A stretch of 64,000 nt of DNA from a virus (IMGVR_UViG_3300010885_011634:27264-91263); one strand, 5' to 3'; positions 1 through 8,293 are shown, numbered from the stretch's first letter. Notes: generated from the letters alone by a model not told the origin. Numbers and translations: made by a program.

Positions 1-420
1 TGTAGTAGATACCCATGTGTCATAATCGTGCCCATAATATCTACAGGCTTTTGGATTAGGCAATACTAATAAAATCTTTTTATTATAATTCTTCCACCCT
101 GTCCATTTTAGTCTAGGATCTTGTTTGAGTAAGTTATTCCAACGATCTGCTGGAACATCTCTAATAACGTCATGTTGATTTGCATTTTTTACAACACGAT
201 GCCAAATCTTTTTTCCACTAGAATTGCCAACACTTGGAAAATTGCCTAGGTATCCAGTATCGATATAATAAAAATCTCTATTAGCTTCGATGCATCTCTG
301 AACATGATCTTTTTTAATCACACCTCTGACTACTAAAGGTTTAGTAACTTCGGCAGGCTCACCTGTACAGGCATTCTTAGATCCAACAACTAGGGATTCT
401 TCTAACGATAATTCTTTCAT
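1..420 (-). CDS. GT-B-like transferase, paralogue of the next gene (partial, 3' end beyond the window)
   Basis: This reading frame is open from an ATG at 418-420 to the window edge, so at least 140 N-terminal residues are present and the C-terminus is missing. It aligns by eye with the gene at 417-1220: RDFYYIDTGYLGN here matches RDFYYIDSGYFGN there, and WHRVVKN matches WHRIVKN. The ATG overlaps the upstream TGA as ATGA, which indicates translational coupling. The complete paralogue carries the putative transferase-like C-terminal half, so a sugar or polyol transferase role is inferred here by homology only. The tandem copies suggest gene duplication within a glycan-modification cassette. Confidence 0.7.
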   Translation of the reverse strand, partial: MKELSLEESLVVGSKNACTGEPAEVTKPLVVRGVIKKDHVQRCIEANRDFYYIDTGYLGNFPSVGNSSGKKIWHRVVKNANQHDVIRDVPADRWNNLLKQDPRLKWTGWKNYNKKILLVLPNPKACRYYGHDYDTWVSTT

Positions 421-1220
421 GTATTTTCCAATATTGATTTAGCCTTGCCGTTTTTTAATTCACTAATGTGAAATTGGCCATATGCTAAATGACTCGCCCA
501 TGCAACTAATTTATCACTATCTGCATAGTACGGAGTTTCTATTTGACTTAAATCCTGTAATGCTACAGGACTTGCTGCGTTGGCAGGTGCTAGTGTAAAT
601 GCTGGAATGCCATGAAATATACTTTCAACGGCTGCTACACTATTAAATGTTACCAAAGCAAATACATCTTTATCAAGAGCATTCTGTAAGGTATCAGTAG
701 CAATGCGGTCAATTCTATTTGCAGCTCGTTCTCTAACTTCAACAGGTCGATCGGTATACTGTTTAATAGTATTAACGGTATCTTCTACCCACTGATCTAA
801 ATCAACACCATAAAACTTACAAGGTTTTTCATCAGGTTTGGCAACTAATATCTTACGACCAGTTTTTCGCCACGGCTTAAATTTTTTATTAAATGATAGA
901 AAACGATCAGAAGGTCGCGGAATAATTTCACCATGCTGTAAATCATTCTTTACAATGCGATGCCAGTATTTCCAACCGTTGGGGTTAGCTGGTGTTCGAT
1001 CGTTTCCAAAATAACCCGAATCGATATAATAAAAATCGCGGCCATCTTTCCAGCAACGTTTCATTATTTTGTGTTTAAGAATTCCCCGTAACACAATGGG
1101 GTTATTTGACGTATCGTAAATAAAATCTTCAGTATCAATAGTTTGCTCACCACAGCCGCTAGCAAACATATTCACATACTCGTCATTATTTCCCTTGCTT
1201 AGGAAAATCCATTTACTCAT
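417..1220 (-). CDS. GT-B-like (capsule-polysaccharide type) transferase, 267 aa
   Basis: I do not recognise an exact family. The C-terminal half (about residues 187-210) contains ALVTFNSVAAVESIFHGIPA, which resembles the donor-binding segment of GT-B enzymes of the capsule/CDP-glycerol transferase type, where a small-residue stretch precedes a G-x-P motif. It is followed by LQDLSQIETPYY and HLAYGQFH. No signal peptide or membrane segment is visible. The gene overlaps both neighbours by ATGA (1217-1220 and 417-420), so it sits in one translation-coupled unit with the GT8-like gene and the nucleotidyltransferase-cupin gene. The likely role is transfer of a sugar made or activated by those neighbours; the acceptor is unknown. 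Confidence 0.6.
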   Translation of the reverse strand: MSKWIFLSKGNNDEYVNMFASGCGEQTIDTEDFIYDTSNNPIVLRGILKHKIMKRCWKDGRDFYYIDSGYFGNDRTPANPNGWKYWHRIVKNDLQHGEIIPRPSDRFLSFNKKFKPWRKTGRKILVAKPDEKPCKFYGVDLDQWVEDTVNTIKQYTDRPVEVRERAANRIDRIATDTLQNALDKDVFALVTFNSVAAVESIFHGIPAFTLAPANAASPVALQDLSQIETPYYADSDKLVAWASHLAYGQFHISELKNGKAKSILENT

Positions 1221-1894
1221 AGATTGCGCTGTAAACAGTAGTCTGTATATATGCGCTCACGGTGCCACTCATCGCCCATTGGCGTAGTAGCAAAATCATG
1301 GAAACTTGGAGTACCTAAGGTGTAATGTAATAATTTTGCTTCCGGATTAGCACCAAATTCATCTGGTAGCCAATTCCATACATTAGGTAATTCGCCAATC
1401 AAGTCATCAGTAAGCCAAGTAAATCTATGTACTTGTGCACCGGTGGCATTTTGTACAAATTCTGGAGTTACTGCTTTGTTAGCTTCGTGACCGCAATTCC
1501 AAAGTATTACACTTGACCAATTTTTACGAGGATAATTTTCGTTTTTAGAACCAAGATATTTTTCTGTTAGTTTAGTTTGATAATCGTGTTTAACTACCAT
1601 GACTGCTTTACTGTCGTCACGCAGTGCCCATAACTTCTCAATATCGTCACGCACTAACATATCGCCGTCCATAAAGATTGCCCAACCGTTATATTCCATT
1701 AAGTGTGGAACAAGAAAACGACTGTAGATAAATTGATTACTGCCGTCTGTGTGACCTTCTTCATAGTCTTGTAAATTATTCAATGCCAACGCTGTAAATG
1801 CTATTGGCTTGCTTGAATGTCTAATAATACTATTTGCGCATACATGGTATGCTATTGCTTCGCGGGGATCAAACCCAATAAAAACTCTAATCAT
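1217..1894 (-). CDS. GT8-like glycosyltransferase, 225 aa
   Basis: The protein begins MIRVFIGFDPREAIAYHVC, typical of nucleotide-sugar glycosyltransferases with a GT-A fold, and has FMDGDMLV around residues 74-81, which fits the metal-binding DxD motif of family 8-like enzymes. A late LLHYTLGTPSFHD segment fits the C-terminal histidine region of such enzymes. I chose the ATG at 1892-1894 rather than an in-frame ATG nine codons upstream, because it gives an ATGA overlap with the preceding stop, as at the other junctions of this operon. It probably uses a nucleotide sugar; donor and acceptor cannot be read from sequence. Confidence 0.75.
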   Translation of the reverse strand: MIRVFIGFDPREAIAYHVCANSIIRHSSKPIAFTALALNNLQDYEEGHTDGSNQFIYSRFLVPHLMEYNGWAIFMDGDMLVRDDIEKLWALRDDSKAVMVVKHDYQTKLTEKYLGSKNENYPRKNWSSVILWNCGHEANKAVTPEFVQNATGAQVHRFTWLTDDLIGELPNVWNWLPDEFGANPEAKLLHYTLGTPSFHDFATTPMGDEWHRERIYTDYCLQRNL

Positions 1895-2646
1895 TCTCTT
1901 TCTATGTCCTCTTCGATACATTGTGCGCCGTATTGTATTTCTACAATTTTAACAGGAACATCCCACGGGTTTGATAATTGGTGCCATTCACCAACTGGAA
2001 CTCTATATTCTTGATGCTTCTCTAAAACTTTTCCAGACAACATATATCCGCTGTTAAGTCGACTAGCCACGCTCGCTATACCGTCACTAACAATCCAATA
2101 TTCTGCTCTTAGATAATGTCGTTGCATTGATAATTTTTGACCAGGATTAACTGTAAGTTCTTTTACTTTCATGCCCGGTACTTCGTGAAGCACTCGATAA
2201 TAGCCCCACGGTCGTTCAATTTTAGGTGCTTTCCATTCTTGTAAAATCCAGCTACTACTATTCTTTTTATTCTCGCCACCGACACCAAATACAAATTCAA
2301 CACCAAGCTCTGTCATTTCTGGAATATTATCAGCTGTGCGATCGCCGCCATTAGCAAATATAATATGGTGATTTGGATACATTAATTTAACATTACGTAT
2401 TGCCTCAATTGCATGATTATCAGTATCGTTGAATAATATACAATGGTCTACTGCTTTAAGATTTTGAATAATATCGATACGTTCAGTACTTGGCATGAAC
2501 TCCCGGCCTTTCTTTCTACGTAGCCAGTCGTCAGAGTTCACTCCTACTACTAAAATATCTCCAAGTTCTCGTGCGGCATTAATATAAGAAATATGCCCGG
2601 AATGTAAGGGATCAAACCCGCCGGTTATAAGTACAATGGTTTTCAT
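1891..2646 (-). CDS. Nucleotidyltransferase fused to a mannose-6-phosphate isomerase-type cupin, 251 aa
   Basis: Residues 1-135 form a cytidylyltransferase-like domain: GGFDPLHSGHIS (9-20) carries the HxGH nucleotide-binding motif, and NSSSWIL (129-135) matches the second ATP/CTP-contacting block of HldE/TagD-like enzymes. Residues 143-250 match the C-terminal cupin of type II phosphomannose isomerase/ManC: RPWGYY, NPGQKLSMQRH and PVGEWHQLSNP. The usual QxHHHRxEHW metal cluster reads QRHYLRAEYW here, so two histidines are replaced and isomerase activity is doubtful. The first gene of the sugar operon, it has GATAAATA five bases before the ATG. It probably activates a sugar phosphate for the transferases downstream. 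Confidence 0.8.
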   Translation of the reverse strand: MKTIVLITGGFDPLHSGHISYINAARELGDILVVGVNSDDWLRRKKGREFMPSTERIDIIQNLKAVDHCILFNDTDNHAIEAIRNVKLMYPNHHIIFANGGDRTADNIPEMTELGVEFVFGVGGENKKNSSSWILQEWKAPKIERPWGYYRVLHEVPGMKVKELTVNPGQKLSMQRHYLRAEYWIVSDGIASVASRLNSGYMLSGKVLEKHQEYRVPVGEWHQLSNPWDVPVKIVEIQYGAQCIEEDIERE

Positions 2647-2651
2647 GCAGA

Positions 2652-2659
2652 TATTTATC
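2652..2659 (-). promoter_or_regulatory. Late promoter GATAAATA, 5 nt before the ATG
   Basis: GATAAATA on the minus strand is followed by TCTGC and then the ATG of the nucleotidyltransferase-cupin gene. No Shine-Dalgarno sequence fits between them. If the octamer occupies -13 to -6 as in T4, transcription would start at the A of the ATG. Confidence 0.65.
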
Positions 2660-2678
2660 TGCGTAGATTACTCAATAA

Positions 2679-3134
2679 TTAAAGACTGGCGTCTTCTAAT
2701 CCGGCTGTTCTTAGTTTAACAATATTTGATACTTGCCATTGCTTAATGTCAAGTGCTTTGATAATTCCCAACCACTTATTTCTAAGTAGTGCGAAATCGT
2801 TGATAATTTTTTCAAAGTCTACAACGTCAGCTTCGCCTTCTACAAACTTTTCACAGTCTCTAGAAGACAAAGCTCGTTGATAGTTTTCTAAATACTTTCG
2901 AAAATGCTGACTACGAAGGCGTCTTAGTTCAATGTTTAGATATTCTAAAATACCTTCAATTTCTTGAAGCTGATTAAATCGGTTCTCAACAATACCTGGC
3001 ATATTTGCCGATATCTTTTCTAAACTACCGGATACTTTGCAATCAAATTTTGCTTGAATTAATTCAGCTTCATAGAATGCTACTGCATCTGGTATGTTTG
3101 AAATGTCTTTTGAAACCTTATCGTACCAGTTCAT
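2679..3134 (-). CDS. uvsY: UvsY-like recombination mediator, 151 aa
   Basis: UvsY loads the UvsX recombinase onto gp32-coated single-stranded DNA. This small, helical, charged protein has the features I associate with marine T4-like UvsY proteins: a central ENYQRALSSRDCEKFVEGE (about residues 82-101), then FALLRNKWLGIIKALD and NIVKLRTAGLEDASL at the C-terminus. Its position supports this, as it follows uvsX and a small acidic protein, with gp32 just upstream. Its ATG overlaps the previous TGA by four bases, so expression is likely coupled. The length is close to T4 UvsY (137 aa). The assignment rests on pattern memory plus synteny. Confidence 0.75.
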   Translation of the reverse strand: MNWYDKVSKDISNIPDAVAFYEAELIQAKFDCKVSGSLEKISANMPGIVENRFNQLQEIEGILEYLNIELRRLRSQHFRKYLENYQRALSSRDCEKFVEGEADVVDFEKIINDFALLRNKWLGIIKALDIKQWQVSNIVKLRTAGLEDASL

Positions 3135-3370
3135 TCGTCCTCTTCTTCATATCCATAATCTGGTTCATCTTCTACTTCTTCACCGTCAATAGCATATTCA
3201 ATAGCTTCGTCGAGATACGAATCAACCCCTCTTAAGCCATCTAATACACTATCTTTAATGCCGTGGTCTACTAGTGCGTTAACAAAGTCGGCGGCGGTAT
3301 CTTTTCTATATTTCTCTGGAATATGTTCAACTACTATAATCCAAATATCGGTGATTAATTCTTCTTTCAT
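3131..3370 (-). CDS. Small acidic conserved protein between uvsX and uvsY, 79 aa
   Basis: I do not recognise a functional family. The N-terminal half is amphipathic (IWIIVVEHIPEKYRKDTAADF) and the last 20 residues are almost all acidic, ending DEPDYGYEEEDE. It overlaps uvsX by four bases (ATGA at 3367-3370) and uvsY by four bases (3131-3134), so all three are co-translated. A gene in this position is a recurring feature of marine T4-like phages, which suggests a role in the recombination complex. An acidic tail could mimic DNA or contact gp32 or UvsX, but that is inference. Confidence 0.7.
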   Translation of the reverse strand: MKEELITDIWIIVVEHIPEKYRKDTAADFVNALVDHGIKDSVLDGLRGVDSYLDEAIEYAIDGEEVEDEPDYGYEEEDE

Positions 3371-4446
3371 TCATGGGTCTCCAAGTCTGGTTCAACATTT
3401 GTAGTTATCTCAGAATTGGTTTTTTCACCGTGTTTAGAAATGTCTGCCATTACAATATCTAACCCGTCTTTCTCGTTACGTTCCCATGCCTTGCGGAATT
3501 GTTTGATAACCTCACCATCTTCTGTAGTATATACTAGGCTGTTACCTTCTTTCTTGAGCATACCTTTAGCTTCAAACAAGTCGACTAATCCACTATATGG
3601 ACTCATACCTGTTTCATAAGGAATTTCAACCTGTACACTTTCAAACGGTTTAGCATAACGTGTTTTCATAATCTTACAGGCTGCACGAATACCTTGTACA
3701 GTTGTAGTCTTATTACCATCAGCATCAAGTTTCAATTTTAATTTACGCATAGCAACAACAATTGAACTTGCGTAAATGAAACCTTGTCCGCCACTGATCT
3801 TATCATCTGGATCAAACATATCTTGACTTGCGTATGTATGATTGGTACATACCATGCCTATATTGTAACTACCAAACATATTAACGCAATTACGAACAAG
3901 TGCTGTCAATGCTTTGGGTTTACGACCCATGTCACCTTTCAAATCGCCTGCTTGGAATTGATTAATGTCAGTCGGTGTTAGCAACATACCCAAGCTATCA
4001 ATGACAAACAATACTTTAGGACGATCAGTTTCATCCATTGTTTTGTATTCTGCAATAAACTCTGTAATAGTCTTTGCTACATCGTCGATCATAGCCATAT
4101 TAAGTTTTAACAACTTATCTGGACTTGTATCAACGCCAAGAGCGTGTAACCATGCTTCGTCTAGCGCATTTTCTGTATCAATTAAGATAGGGTAAATGCC
4201 TTGTGCTTGTGCGTTTTTAACTAGGTTGCCTGAACAGATAAAACTCTTACCTGCACCAGATTCGCCAGCGAATACCGTTACTTTACCAAGAGGAATGCCA
4301 CGATTAAAATCGCCACTAATTAGATAGTTTAATGCGAAGTTATTTGTGCTGACCCAATCTGTTGGATCATTAAAGCCAATACTAAGTCCTTCAATAGACT
4401 TTGTGATTGACTTTCTAAATTTAGAAATATCAAATGCTTTTGCCAT
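3367..4446 (-). CDS. uvsX: UvsX, RecA-like recombinase, 359 aa
   Basis: UvsX forms filaments on single-stranded DNA and performs strand exchange for recombination-dependent replication and repair. Residues 61-68 are GESGAGKS, a Walker A motif, and KVLFVIDS at about 144-151 is the Walker B strand. ISGGQGFIYASS (about residue 220) fits the L2-region signature of RecA/UvsX proteins. The length is close to T4 UvsX (391 aa). Its start, 58 bases downstream of the gp32 stop, follows a hairpin at 4467-4494. It overlaps the next gene by four bases. An active enzyme is expected, as the core motifs are intact. Confidence 0.95.
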   Translation of the reverse strand: MAKAFDISKFRKSITKSIEGLSIGFNDPTDWVSTNNFALNYLISGDFNRGIPLGKVTVFAGESGAGKSFICSGNLVKNAQAQGIYPILIDTENALDEAWLHALGVDTSPDKLLKLNMAMIDDVAKTITEFIAEYKTMDETDRPKVLFVIDSLGMLLTPTDINQFQAGDLKGDMGRKPKALTALVRNCVNMFGSYNIGMVCTNHTYASQDMFDPDDKISGGQGFIYASSIVVAMRKLKLKLDADGNKTTTVQGIRAACKIMKTRYAKPFESVQVEIPYETGMSPYSGLVDLFEAKGMLKKEGNSLVYTTEDGEVIKQFRKAWERNEKDGLDIVMADISKHGEKTNSEITTNVEPDLETHE

Positions 4447-4466
4447 ATTATTATGCCCTGTTGAGA

Positions 4467-4494
4467 ATAGAGCGTGAGTTCCCCCACGCTCTAT
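4467..4494 (-). terminator. Hairpin between gp32 and uvsX
   Basis: Perfect 10-bp inverted repeat (arms 4467-4476 and 4485-4494) with an 8-nt loop. On the minus strand it is followed by TCTCAACAG, a poor U-tract, so it may be a partial terminator or an RNA-stability/processing element that sets gp32 above uvsX, rather than a full stop. Confidence 0.55.
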
Positions 4495-4503
4495 AGTTTA
4501 GTC

Positions 4504-5487
4504 TTATTGCTTTTGACGATTGCGAATCATGGCAAGGATGTCTTGCGCACGACTGTTATCACCTGCTGGTGCCGCTGTAGCATCTTCAACTTGTGGTTTT
4601 GGAGTTACCAAAGCCGCTGGAGCATCTTCTGCATCTTCATCAACTGGAGCAGCTTTAACTGCTGCCGGTTTATTAGGATCACCTGTTGCTGAACTTAAAC
4701 CTGCTGGTTTGAAATACTGACCCCAACGTTCGAGATCATATGCTTCACCATCAACTGATGCTTCAAACATTTCCTTCATAACTTTCAACTCAACGTCTGT
4801 TGGTTTCTTAGGTAGGAAGTCTGACAAGTTAAACAATTCATGACTTGCTAGTGCTGCTGTTTCAACTTCGCTTAAAGCACGTTCACGACGTGACCATTTA
4901 CTTGTTGAATAGTCAGCAAAGCCACCTTTCGATGTCTTAGCAATACGGAAGTCTACACCCTTTAGGTAGTCAGTTGGCAATTCATCTAACTCAGGATCCA
5001 TCAATGCTGAACGGATAATTTGATAGATTTGAGGACCAATAATAAATCTACGGATTGGGTTTTCTGGTTTCTTATCTTCACCAATTGGATCTTCTACTAC
5101 AAAGCCTTGGAAAATGTATGAACGTTTTTTCCAATACTTACGACCCATTTCTTCTAAACTTTTATCTTTGAACCAACTACGCACTTCTGACAAGATTGGA
5201 CAAACTGAACCATCGTTGTACATTTCCACGCATGGAACTTGCACTTGTACTGGGCGTGAATCTGTTTCACCTTTAATGCCAGCAAATGGTAGTTTGATCA
5301 TTGCACGTTCTACCCAAAAGAATGTGTTATTGGTATTACCGTCAGGAAGTAAACGGATAACCGCTTCTTTGCCTTCTTGCATGTTCCAGTGTGGGTAAAT
5401 TGCGTTGTCGCCGCCGCCTGTTGATTGTCCTGTGGACTTTGTTTGTGCTTCTTGAAGTTTCGCACGAATTTCTGCTAATGTTGCCAT
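4504..5487 (-). CDS. 32: gp32-like single-stranded DNA-binding protein, 327 aa
   Basis: gp32 coats single-stranded DNA during replication, recombination and repair. The protein starts MATLAEIRAKLQ, has aromatic/basic core segments (YPHWNMQEGKEAVIRLLPDG at 31-50, FFWVERAMIKLPF) and the marine gp32 pattern CVEMYNDGSVCPIL. It ends with an acidic, Pro/Ala-rich linker (about 270-315) and a basic tail AQDILAMIRNRQKQ. T4 gp32 binds zinc through His-x12-Cys-x9-Cys-x2-Cys. Here C86 and C96 keep the x9 spacing, but the fourth position is L99 and the expected His position is Gly73, so a T4-type zinc site is absent. A strong AGGAGG ribosome site precedes the ATG. Confidence 0.9.
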   Translation of the reverse strand: MATLAEIRAKLQEAQTKSTGQSTGGGDNAIYPHWNMQEGKEAVIRLLPDGNTNNTFFWVERAMIKLPFAGIKGETDSRPVQVQVPCVEMYNDGSVCPILSEVRSWFKDKSLEEMGRKYWKKRSYIFQGFVVEDPIGEDKKPENPIRRFIIGPQIYQIIRSALMDPELDELPTDYLKGVDFRIAKTSKGGFADYSTSKWSRRERALSEVETAALASHELFNLSDFLPKKPTDVELKVMKEMFEASVDGEAYDLERWGQYFKPAGLSSATGDPNKPAAVKAAPVDEDAEDAPAALVTPKPQVEDATAAPAGDNSRAQDILAMIRNRQKQ

Positions 5488-5543
5488 TTTATATGCCTCC
5501 TATGTTATGCCTAAAATGTTTTATGCCTTGTACGCATATTGTT

Positions 5544-5572
5544 ATTATGCGCTGTTTATTTAGTTAAGTCAA
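5544..5572 (-). promoter_or_regulatory. Sigma-70-type promoter upstream of gp32
   Basis: TTGACT (5567-5572) and CATAAT (5544-5549) lie on the minus strand 17 bases apart, a near-consensus bacterial promoter about 60 bases before the gp32 ATG. A late-type octamer ACTAAATA (5557-5564) sits inside the spacer. This suits early or middle expression of the gp32-uvsX-uvsY unit by unmodified host polymerase. The 126-base gap 5488-5613 holds no gene. Confidence 0.65.
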
Positions 5573-5613
5573 CTAAAATTCTATCTATTTTTGAAACTGT
5601 TTTACCAAAATGC

Positions 5614-6228
5614 CTAGATGTTTTCAATGCCCTTTGCTTGCCACGGTGGCGGCCATGACCACGATACAAAAGAGTACTTATTACCTGATATGAGTGGTGT
5701 TGAATAATGTGGGTGTGTAACTGTACTAGGCCAAATCATAGCATATCCTACGGGAATATCTTTACTGTTAAATCCTTGGCGACTAAATGTTAAATCACAT
5801 CCTTCATAATTAGAATTTAATTTTACGTTTAGTGTATATTGACTTACATCATTATGTGCTGATGCAAATTGTCCTACTTGTGTGTATTTGATAATGTATG
5901 GTGGGAACCATCCAAATATTCCAGCAGACTCTTTTGTAAAAACTTTTTCTAATATTGGAATAATATCGGTTTTATAATGATTGGTATAGTCTTGTAAGAA
6001 CGTAGGAACAACAGTATCGATTGATAAATCGTTCCAACCCAACCCAACCTCTTTTGAAGATTCTAAAAACTGTGTGTCTTTAGAAAATTCTGTAGAATGC
6101 ACTTCAGCTATTTGAATAAGACTATTGCAAAATTCTTCAGTCCAAAATGGTGTTATAATAATATCGTTAACGACTTCAAACTCTTTTCCACTATTTGGAT
6201 GTATACCATTTTGATAGTTAATTTGCAT
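5614..6228 (-). CDS. 2OG-Fe(II) oxygenase, 204 aa
   Basis: A double-stranded beta-helix dioxygenase of the procollagen-lysine/prolyl hydroxylase class, which couples 2-oxoglutarate decarboxylation to substrate hydroxylation. The iron triad is readable: H125 and D127 in SAHNDVSQ and H172 in THPHYSTP; K184 in SGNKYSFVSW is the likely 2-oxoglutarate-binding residue. The N-terminal 80 residues are a helical cap. It stands alone between gp32 and the large virion gene at 6306, away from the main oxygenase cluster, and most resembles the protein at 28495-29064 in its THPH and SGNKY motifs. AGTAAATA sits four bases before its ATG. The substrate is unknown. Confidence 0.8.
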   Translation of the reverse strand: MQINYQNGIHPNSGKEFEVVNDIIITPFWTEEFCNSLIQIAEVHSTEFSKDTQFLESSKEVGLGWNDLSIDTVVPTFLQDYTNHYKTDIIPILEKVFTKESAGIFGWFPPYIIKYTQVGQFASAHNDVSQYTLNVKLNSNYEGCDLTFSRQGFNSKDIPVGYAMIWPSTVTHPHYSTPLISGNKYSFVSWSWPPPWQAKGIENI

Positions 6229-6232
6229 TTTG

Positions 6233-6240
6233 TATTTACT
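6233..6240 (-). promoter_or_regulatory. Late promoter AGTAAATA, 4 nt before the ATG
   Basis: On the minus strand AGTAAATA is followed by CAAA and the ATG of the 2OG oxygenase. No ribosome-binding site is visible, so this is a candidate leaderless late transcript. Confidence 0.55.
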
Positions 6241-6256
6241 ACTAGTATGTTAATGC

Positions 6257-6283
6257 CAAAAAGAAAGGGCACCTAAGTGCCCT
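6257..6283 (-). terminator. Intrinsic terminator after the gene at 6306-8288
   Basis: Minus-strand stem AGGGCAC / GTGCCCT (arms 6277-6283 and 6266-6272) with a 4-nt loop, followed by TTTCTTTTT. It separates the packaging/tail transcription unit from the oxygenase gene downstream. Confidence 0.8.
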
Positions 6284-6305
6284 ATCTCACTGCTACGAAC
6301 AATCT

Positions 6306-8288
6306 TTACATGCCTGCTAGTTCTCTAATACGTGCTAATTCTGCAATTTGTGGATCAGCCTGTTGTGGAGCCATACGCTCTACCATTTTGCGAGCAACTT
6401 GTTCTGCTTGTTCGCCAAACTTCTTGCCTACCATAACTGCAACACCTTCTGGGCCTTTAGGGAATGTGCCTGAATCTTTATCATAGAATGAGTGAATAAA
6501 TTCAGCTAATTCTTGTACTGGAATTTTTGACATTTTTTCAGTTTTACGGCGAGCAATATCACTTGAGTGTGTTACTTTACCGCGTGGATCTTTACCTTGG
6601 GACTTTTCCCAGTCACCTTCGTGTGACCAAGATTTAACATTGCCTTCTTTGTCTTTTTCTACTTTGTCAATCGCTTCGTCTTTCTCGCCTCGATTTTTTG
6701 CTAGTCTTTCTGGATGACTAATATTTTTTGTTCTTTCTTTTTCTAAATCATCATGCGATACTTTCCAATTTTTATCGCCAGACTGCTGTCTCTTGTATGC
6801 AGGGACATCACTTTTATTCATGTCTTCTTGTGGTATTTCTTCACCTTCTGGTTGTTCCATACCTTGCTCTGCGCCTGCAGGTTCTTCAACATAGTCACCG
6901 AAGTCTAATTGTTCTAGAGCCTCTGGTGCATTTTGTTCTAACCAATCCTTAACTAAGCCGCGTGTACATGAATCTGGATCTTCTTTAGATTGTGCCTTTA
7001 TTGCTTGATCAAGTTGTGGATCTTCAATAATGCCTTTTAGACTTTCGATAGCATTGCTGCCATCTACGCCTGCTGGAAAATGTTGACCTACTAATTCTTG
7101 TAGTTGTTGTAATGCAGCCTGTTGTTCGTCTGGATCTTGGCTTTGAATCGCTGACTCTTCACCTAGACCCATTGCCCAGTTTTCAAAACGTGCAAATGGA
7201 TCTTCATATGTATCCACTTCTACATCTTCGTTGGCAATATCTTCTTGTGCTGTCATAGCGACTATGTCGTCATAGCCTAATGTGCTTTCTTCTTGCATTA
7301 ATCTGTATAGTACTGGAAATACAGATTTAATATCTTCTTTGAAGTTACGCACGGTGAATTTGTTTGTGAAATCTTCTACTACATCTTGAGGTACTTCCAT
7401 TGGACTTTGTGCCTGGAATGATTCTCTATATGCCTCATAGTGACCTTGTTTTGATAATTTTGAAATAGTTTCGCGCAGTTTATCTAATTGCATAGTTGAG
7501 CGTTCTACAATACCGTTGGTGTCGGAATTCATTAGGTCATTGCGAACAACATAATTACCAAAGCTCTTTAGTTGAGCAATCTCTTCGCTCATACGTATGA
7601 TACTTTCGCCAATTTCGTCATAAGGTTTACCGCCGTTAGCAACATGTCGTTGCATAGCACGGGCACCGCTTAAATGAATGAACGGATACTTAAATCTTTC
7701 ACCGTCCGCATTCTCAACAAACAAGCCTGCAATGTTTCGTGATCTTGCTCCAGGAGCCATATCGTCACTTAGCGTTTGGCTGTGTTTGATAATAAGACGT
7801 GTGTTTTCTAATTTCTGATAACTAACGTTCTTATTACCGTATAGTTGACTTTCACTCATAATACTTTCTCCGACTGGTTTTGTTATTACTGTATCTGACG
7901 TAGGTTGCGGTTGTGAATATTGACTTAGAAAAGCGTAATCTCGTTTATCTAAATTATCTTTAGCAATATCACGGGTGTCAAAATTTAACAATCTACGTTT
8001 GGCAAATGTTCTTAATTCTTTTAAGAATCCGTACCAATTATCTTTTTGGTTACCGTCCATGGCTTCTGTAATGCCATGACTAAAATATACTTTCATGCTA
8101 CTTGGTTCTGCTAGGCTGATGCTGACATGTCCAATAGGGGTTTCACCTTCCATGTAATCAAAATCAAAGAAGCGAGCTTGCTCTGGATTGATGGTAATTT
8201 CGCCGGTTTCAGCACCTAATTTAAGGCCTGTAAAGCGGCTTCTAATTTTATAGAATAAATCTGTTGCTATATTGTTTCTTGCGTCCAT
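6306..8288 (-). CDS. Large acidic virion-type protein, 660 aa, function unknown
   Basis: I do not recognise a domain. The N-terminal third has beta-rich segments (GHVSISLAEPSSMKVYFSHG), the centre is helical and acidic with many Gln/Glu/Asp residues (about 370-510), and a strongly charged Lys/Glu-rich stretch (about 510-590) precedes a helical C-terminus. The start is the ATG at 8286-8288; a TTG five codons upstream would overlap the terminase gene and swallow the late promoter. Its position directly after the large terminase, with its own leaderless-type promoter and a terminator behind it, suggests an abundant late protein, perhaps structural or a scaffold. That is inference from context. 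Confidence 0.6.
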   Translation of the reverse strand: MDARNNIATDLFYKIRSRFTGLKLGAETGEITINPEQARFFDFDYMEGETPIGHVSISLAEPSSMKVYFSHGITEAMDGNQKDNWYGFLKELRTFAKRRLLNFDTRDIAKDNLDKRDYAFLSQYSQPQPTSDTVITKPVGESIMSESQLYGNKNVSYQKLENTRLIIKHSQTLSDDMAPGARSRNIAGLFVENADGERFKYPFIHLSGARAMQRHVANGGKPYDEIGESIIRMSEEIAQLKSFGNYVVRNDLMNSDTNGIVERSTMQLDKLRETISKLSKQGHYEAYRESFQAQSPMEVPQDVVEDFTNKFTVRNFKEDIKSVFPVLYRLMQEESTLGYDDIVAMTAQEDIANEDVEVDTYEDPFARFENWAMGLGEESAIQSQDPDEQQAALQQLQELVGQHFPAGVDGSNAIESLKGIIEDPQLDQAIKAQSKEDPDSCTRGLVKDWLEQNAPEALEQLDFGDYVEEPAGAEQGMEQPEGEEIPQEDMNKSDVPAYKRQQSGDKNWKVSHDDLEKERTKNISHPERLAKNRGEKDEAIDKVEKDKEGNVKSWSHEGDWEKSQGKDPRGKVTHSSDIARRKTEKMSKIPVQELAEFIHSFYDKDSGTFPKGPEGVAVMVGKKFGEQAEQVARKMVERMAPQQADPQIAELARIRELAGM

Positions 8289-8293
8289 AAGTG

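Noticed and set aside
5557-5564. ACTAAATA as an independent gp32 late promoter
   Set aside because: It is inside the spacer of a better sigma-70-type promoter and about 70 bases from the ATG; kept only as a possible composite element.
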